NCBI GenBank assembly: GCA_023475025.1
Contig: JAMCWB010000038.1
Location: 1 to 38,103, forward strand
Source: Gammaproteobacteria bacterium
GTDB lineage: Bacteria; Pseudomonadota; Gammaproteobacteria; Pseudomonadales; Pseudomonadaceae
Reading direction: 5' to 3'
DNA: 38,103 bases
The number at the start of each line of letters is the position of its first letter. Within the stretch, counting starts at the first letter, position 1. The notes below the pieces were generated by a model, which made no database searches, was not told the origin of the DNA, and saw nothing but the letters and a program-made list of their open reading frames with translations. Position numbers and translations under genes: made by a program. Shown piece by piece: positions 33,953 through 38,103 of the stretch.

Positions 33953-35314
33953 TCAACCACCCAAGCGACTGATATCGTTGAAAATGGCAAAAGCCATCAG
34001 CCCCAGAATCAGGGTCAGACCAATCTGAAAACCCCACATCTGTATCTGCTCCGGCACCGGTTTGCCACGAATCCATTCAGCAAAGTAATACACCAGATGC
34101 CCCCCATCCAGAACCGGAATGGGCAGCAGATTCAATACGCCCAGGCTGATGCTCAGGTAGGCGATAAAGCTGAGAAAAGTCTCCAGCCCCGACTTGGCCG
34201 AATCGCCCGCCACTTTAGCAATGGTTATCGGGCCACTCAAGTTTTTTGCCGAGACCAGGCCAATGAACATCTTGCGGATCGAGTCCAGGGTCAGCACTGT
34301 CATATCCCAGGTCTGGCGCATGGCAACCGGCACGGCAACGAAAGGGTTGTAACTGATACTGCGAATCATGTGTTCGGGCCACTCAAAGGGAGCCACACCG
34401 GCGCCGACAAAGCCCTGCTGCTCGCCGTTGACCTCACGCGCATCGGGCGTAACCGCAAGGGACAGCTGACGACCGTCACGCTCCAGACCCAGTACCAGTT
34501 CACGACTGGCGCTGGCCTGGATGGCCGGCACCACATCAGCCACCCAGTCAAAAACCGGGTCGCCATTGATGGTCACGATGCGGTCGCCCGCCTGCATGCC
34601 TGCACGCTCTGCCGCCCCGTCAGCGCTCAACTGGCCAATCACCGGCTCAACAAGCGGCTGCCAGGGGCCCAGACCAAGGGAAGCGATAGGGTCCGGCTGA
34701 TCCGAACCACGCAACCAATTGTCCAGCTGCAGGGTATAGGTGCGCGATGAGCTGCTGCCCTCCGGGCGCGCACTGATGGCCAGTTCGCCGCTTTCACCCA
34801 GGCGGCGAATCAGCTGCAAATTCACTTCATGCCAGCTTCGCGTAGCGCGGCCGTCCACATGGGTAATTTCCGCCCCGGGTTGCAAACCGGCACGGGCAGC
34901 GGCGCTGTCGTCAGCGACTGGCCCGACGATCGGGGCCAGCGTGGTTACACCGACTACGGCAACAATCCAGAAAGCCACGATGGCGAGCAGGAAGTTGGCG
35001 ATGGGGCCAGCGGCAACAATGGCAATGCGCTGCTTCACATCCTTGCGGTTGAAGGCCTGATCCAGCTCGTCTTCCGGTACCTCGCCCTCGCGCTCATCAA
35101 GCATCTTGACGTAGCCACCGAGCGGAATCGCAGCAATCACGAATTCGGTGCCACGCTTGTCATGCCAACGGTACAGGGCCGAACCGAAACCAATGGAAAA
35201 ACGCAATACCTTGACGCCACAACGCCGGGCCACCCAGAAATGGCCGTACTCGTGGATGGTGACCAGCAAACCGAGTGCGACCACGGTTGCCAGCAAGGTA
35301 AACAGCAGATCCAT
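33953..35314 (-). CDS. rseP: Site-2 intramembrane protease RseP (MucP)
   Basis: Inner-membrane zinc metalloprotease that cuts the anti-sigma factor RseA/MucA after DegS/AlgW, releasing sigma-E. The 453 residues show the HExxH zinc site in TIHEYGHFWVARR (H21, E22, H25), the third ligand in NLLPIPVLDGGHLVYYF (about 395-410), and two PDZ domains between them (about 115-190 and 205-290, with AAERAGMQAGDRIVTINGDP). Transmembrane segments lie at 1-25, about 95-120, about 375-395 and 425-450. GAGGGG stands just upstream of the ATG. It lies between dxr and bamA, as in most gammaproteobacteria. Confidence 0.96.
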   Translation of the reverse strand: MDLLFTLLATVVALGLLVTIHEYGHFWVARRCGVKVLRFSIGFGSALYRWHDKRGTEFVIAAIPLGGYVKMLDEREGEVPEDELDQAFNRKDVKQRIAIVAAGPIANFLLAIVAFWIVAVVGVTTLAPIVGPVADDSAAARAGLQPGAEITHVDGRATRSWHEVNLQLIRRLGESGELAISARPEGSSSSRTYTLQLDNWLRGSDQPDPIASLGLGPWQPLVEPVIGQLSADGAAERAGMQAGDRIVTINGDPVFDWVADVVPAIQASASRELVLGLERDGRQLSLAVTPDAREVNGEQQGFVGAGVAPFEWPEHMIRSISYNPFVAVPVAMRQTWDMTVLTLDSIRKMFIGLVSAKNLSGPITIAKVAGDSAKSGLETFLSFIAYLSISLGVLNLLPIPVLDGGHLVYYFAEWIRGKPVPEQIQMWGFQIGLTLILGLMAFAIFNDISRLGG

Positions 35315-35354
35315 TCAGCCCCTCACAGGAAAATCTGACCGGCCAGGCAGCGCA

Positions 35355-36536
35355 TCAGGCGCGCGCGGCCAGCCAGTCAAAAGCGCATTGCCGAGCCTGT
35401 TGGTCGGCGAGCATGATGTGTTCCAGATCTATGACCTGTGCAACTGGCAGACAGTTCATTGCCTGCTCGATGATAACAGGGATGTCGGTAAAACCAATGC
35501 GTCGCTGCAGAAAGGCCGCGACCGCCACTTCATTGGCTGCATTGAGCATGGCGCACGCGGTACCACCCGCCTCAGCCGCTTCACGCGCCAGCCGCAGACA
35601 AGGAAAACGTTGCAGATCCGGCGCCTCGAACACCAACTGGCCCGTCGTCAGCAAGTCCAACGGCGAAACCCCGGAATCTATCCGCTCAGGCCAGGCCAGG
35701 GCGTGGGCAATGGGCGTGCGCATATCCGGATTACCCATCTGTGCCAGCACCGAACCATCGACATAATCCACCAGCGAGTGCACCACACTTTGCGGATGCA
35801 CCACCACATCAACCTGGTCCGGGCGGGCGGCAAACAACCAGCAGGCCTCGATCAGCTCCAGGCCCTTGTTCATCAGACTGGCTGAATCGACAGAGATCTT
35901 CTGCCCCATTGACCAGTTGGGATGGGCACAGGCCTGCTCCGGCGTTACTTGCGACAACTGCTCCAGGGGCATACTACGGAATGGCCCGCCGGATGCGGTC
36001 AACAGAATCCGCCTGACGCCGCTGCTTGCCAGCCCCTTGGCATAATCTGCTGGCAGACATTGGAAAATGGCATTGTGCTCGCTGTCGATGGGCAGCAGTT
36101 CGGCACCCGAGCTGCGCACCGCATCCATGAACAAGGCACCGGACATGACCAGTGCTTCCTTGTTGGCCAACAGCACCCGTTTACCGGCTTTGGCCGCAGC
36201 CAAGGTCGGCACCAGGCCGGCGGCACCCACAATGGCGGCCATGACGACATCAACCCGTTCATCGGCCGCCACCTCTGCCAGCGCCTGTTCACCATGGCGC
36301 ACACGGGTAGCCAGCCCGGCATCTTGCAAGCGGGCCTGCAGGCTTACCGCCTGCTCGGCATTGGTCACCACGGCATACGCGGGATTATGCGCCAGACATT
36401 GCGCCAGCAGCACGTCCATGCGGGTATGCCCGGTAAGGGCAAACACCGCATAACTATCAGCATGACGCGCCAGCACATCCAGCGTACTGACCCCGATTGA
36501 TCCTGTGGCACCCAGTACCGTGACCTGCTTGCGCAT
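35355..36536 (-). CDS. dxr: 1-deoxy-D-xylulose 5-phosphate reductoisomerase Dxr
   Basis: NADPH-dependent enzyme forming 2-C-methylerythritol 4-phosphate, the committed step of the non-mevalonate isoprenoid route that feeds undecaprenyl phosphate. About 393 residues from the ATG at 36536 ([18 protein letters not shown]), where GATGSIG binds NADPH. The frame extends ten codons upstream into cdsA, but this start overlaps the cdsA stop by one base in a TGATG pattern. Active-site segments are [57 protein letters not shown] and [11 protein letters not shown]. Confidence 0.97.
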   Translation of the reverse strand: MRKQVTVLGATGSIGVSTLDVLARHADSYAVFALTGHTRMDVLLAQCLAHNPAYAVVTNAEQAVSLQARLQDAGLATRVRHGEQALAEVAADERVDVVMAAIVGAAGLVPTLAAAKAGKRVLLANKEALVMSGALFMDAVRSSGAELLPIDSEHNAIFQCLPADYAKGLASSGVRRILLTASGGPFRSMPLEQLSQVTPEQACAHPNWSMGQKISVDSASLMNKGLELIEACWLFAARPDQVDVVVHPQSVVHSLVDYVDGSVLAQMGNPDMRTPIAHALAWPERIDSGVSPLDLLTTGQLVFEAPDLQRFPCLRLAREAAEAGGTACAMLNAANEVAVAAFLQRRIGFTDIPVIIEQAMNCLPVAQVIDLEHIMLADQQARQCAFDWLAARA

Positions 36537-37351
36537 CACGCGAGCTGACTCCCGATCAGCCACCAACCCAGGGCAAATACCGGAATCGCCGCGGTCAGGC
36601 TGTCGATTCGATCGAGAATACCGCCATGACCGGGCAACAGATTGCTGCTGTCCTTGATGCCCTGCTCGCGCTTGAACAGGCTCTCGTTCAGGTCACCCAG
36701 CACGGAGAACAGCACGACCAGCAGGGTACCCAGCAGCGCCATGACAATGGCCTGCAACTGCCAGCCCAGGGTCAGCAGCAACGCCAGCATCAGCAGCTGC
36801 GTCAGCACAACACCACCCAGCAGCCCCTCCAGGGTCTTACCCGGGCTGACCGCGGGCATCAGTTTGCGCTTGCCAAAGGTCTTGCCCGCAAAATAGGCGC
36901 CAATATCCGCTGCCCATACGGTAATCACCAGTACCAGGATCAACCATAACCCGTGCGCCTGGCCGTGCAACCAGACCAGGCCGTACCAGGCGGGTAATAG
37001 CACCAGCAGACCATACAGCTGGCACAGCAACTGCCCCTGCAGCAAGGGCTTGGATGCCGGATAACGCAGCACCAGGCCAGCGGCATACAACCACCAGGTC
37101 ACGGCCGGCACCATCAGGTAAGGCAAGGCCCAGCTGTCGCGGTACAGGCCCACCATCAGGATTGCCACTGCGACGGCATAGATAACCCGGCCTTTCTGGC
37201 CACTCTCACCCGCCAGCCGCGCCCACTCCCAGGCCCCGAGGGTGACAATCAGGCCAATGAACAGGGCAAACCAGGGCCCCGTGAGAAAGAGTACGCCGGC
37301 GACGACGACGGGCGCGAGTATGACCCCGGTAATAATGCGTTGCTTGAGCAT
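36536..37351 (-). CDS. cdsA: Phosphatidate cytidylyltransferase CdsA
   Basis: Integral inner-membrane enzyme making CDP-diacylglycerol from phosphatidate and CTP, the precursor of all major phospholipids. The 271 residues have about seven or eight hydrophobic segments starting with [18 protein letters not shown]. The C-terminal family signature is complete: [20 protein letters not shown], continuing GILDR, with upstream [20 protein letters not shown] and [13 protein letters not shown]. It follows uppS by 8 bp and overlaps the dxr start by 1 bp. Confidence 0.96.
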   Translation of the reverse strand: MLKQRIITGVILAPVVVAGVLFLTGPWFALFIGLIVTLGAWEWARLAGESGQKGRVIYAVAVAILMVGLYRDSWALPYLMVPAVTWWLYAAGLVLRYPASKPLLQGQLLCQLYGLLVLLPAWYGLVWLHGQAHGLWLILVLVITVWAADIGAYFAGKTFGKRKLMPAVSPGKTLEGLLGGVVLTQLLMLALLLTLGWQLQAIVMALLGTLLVVLFSVLGDLNESLFKREQGIKDSSNLLPGHGGILDRIDSLTAAIPVFALGWWLIGSQLA

Positions 37352-37359
37352 AAGGAATC

Positions 37360-38103
37360 CTAGGACCCGGCAGCGATCTGCGCGCTGGCTTTACCGAACC
37401 GGCGCTGCCGTGAGGCAAAGTCCGCCAGCGCGGCCTGCATGGCATCCTGCTTGAAATCAGGCCAGTACAGATCGGAAAAGTACAGCTCGGCATAGGCCAA
37501 CTGCCAGAGCATGAAGTTACTGATGCGGTGTTCACCACCCGTGCGAATGCATAGATCCGGCAGGGGCCAGTCTGCCGTAGTCAGGGCGGCCTGCACCTGC
37601 TGTTCATCAATCTGAGCAGCGGACAGTTCACCGGCAGCAACCCGCTCAGCCAGTTGCCGGCTGGCCTGGGCGATATCCCATTGCCCGCCATAGTTAGCTG
37701 CGATCACCAGGGTCATACGGTCACCCTGGGCAGTCAATGCCTCGGCTTGCGCCATAGAGTCTTGCAGCTCGCGCGCAAAGCGCTCACGCTCGCCAATAAT
37801 GCGCAGGCGAATACCGTTTTCCTGCAACTTGCGCACTTCCCGGCGCAGCGCACTGAGAAACAGCTCCATCAGTGCGCTGACTTCATCTTGCGGGCGCGCC
37901 CAGTTTTCACTGGAAAAGGCGAACAGGGTAAGGACTTCAACCCCGGCGTTGCCGCAGACTTCGATAGCCGCACGCACCGAGTCTACCCCAGCCTTATGGC
38001 CGGCCACACCGGGTAGCAGGCGCTTGCGCGCCCAGCGGTTATTACCATCCATGATAATGGCAACATGGCGCGGAACCCCCTGCGGGCGCGCCTTGGCAGC
38101 AGT
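37360..38103 (-). CDS. uppS: Isoprenyl transferase / undecaprenyl diphosphate synthase UppS (5' end missing)
   Basis: Cis-prenyltransferase making C55 undecaprenyl diphosphate, the carrier lipid for peptidoglycan and O-antigen. The Met at 38052 is internal: upstream of it the frame stays open to the window edge and encodes RHVAIIMDGNNRWARKR, where the Asp of MDGNNRW is the catalytic residue. At least 247 codons are therefore present and the true start lies just beyond 38103. Other family landmarks are PGVAGHKAGVDSVRAAIEVC, LTLFAFSSENWARP, VIAANYGGQWDI and PDLCIRTGGEHRISNFMLW. It heads the visible part of the minus-strand cluster, 8 bp before cdsA. Confidence 0.96.
   Translation of the reverse strand, partial: TAAKARPQGVPRHVAIIMDGNNRWARKRLLPGVAGHKAGVDSVRAAIEVCGNAGVEVLTLFAFSSENWARPQDEVSALMELFLSALRREVRKLQENGIRLRIIGERERFARELQDSMAQAEALTAQGDRMTLVIAANYGGQWDIAQASRQLAERVAAGELSAAQIDEQQVQAALTTADWPLPDLCIRTGGEHRISNFMLWQLAYAELYFSDLYWPDFKQDAMQAALADFASRQRRFGKASAQIAAGS

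Overview
The window carries chromosomal housekeeping DNA of a Pseudomonas-like gammaproteobacterium. The proteins HldE, MsbA, WaaP/WaaG/WaaC/WaaF, IlvE, GlnE, AceE/AceF and the LpxD-FabZ-LpxA-LpxB block all read like Pseudomonadaceae proteins, and the gene order follows two Pseudomonas aeruginosa loci as I remember them (about PA4996-PA5016, and PA3642-PA3652 in reverse). A marine or halotolerant relative such as Halopseudomonas is possible, but this is a guess. All homology statements are from memory; no search was run. || Layout. 1-397: a tandemly repeated, hairpin-forming intergenic element. 398-3643 (minus): hldE and the lipid A flippase msbA. 3743-5049 (plus): a degenerate LPS-kinase-fold protein and an AT-rich family-25 glycosyltransferase that looks imported. 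5139-22126 (minus): a long run of genes that, read in the direction of transcription, is glnE, ilvE, waaF, waaC, waaG, waaP, three more kinase-fold genes, a carbamoyltransferase, and then four sugar-transfer genes. It builds and decorates the heptose/glucose core of lipopolysaccharide, with very tight spacing (1-nt and 4-nt stop/start overlaps). 22407-26770 (plus): aceE-aceF (pyruvate dehydrogenase E1 and E2), preceded by two copies of a 15-bp palindrome that look like GntR/FadR-type operators. 26857-38103 (minus): uppS (cut by the window edge), cdsA, dxr, rseP, bamA, skp, lpxD, fabZ, lpxA, lpxB, rnhB, a conserved envelope-biogenesis cluster. || How the parts work together. lpxD/fabZ/lpxA/lpxB supply lipid A steps; hldE, waaC, waaF, waaG, waaP and the kinases and carbamoyltransferase build and charge the inner core; msbA flips core-lipid A; uppS, dxr and cdsA feed undecaprenyl, isoprenoid and phospholipid synthesis; skp, bamA and rseP handle outer-membrane protein assembly and envelope stress. 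|| The most unusual points are: the two chromosomal blocks joined at the aceF/rnhB junction (far apart in P. aeruginosa); an outer-core cassette that differs from the P. aeruginosa arrangement and shows no O-antigen ligase; five kinase-fold proteins, two of which appear to lack the catalytic aspartate; the twin operator upstream of aceE; a heptamer-based inverted repeat between ilvE and waaF; and acidic, Ser/Asp/Glu-rich linkers in AceF. I see no CRISPR array, transposase, prophage, tRNA or rRNA gene, and no clear-cut new multi-gene system.
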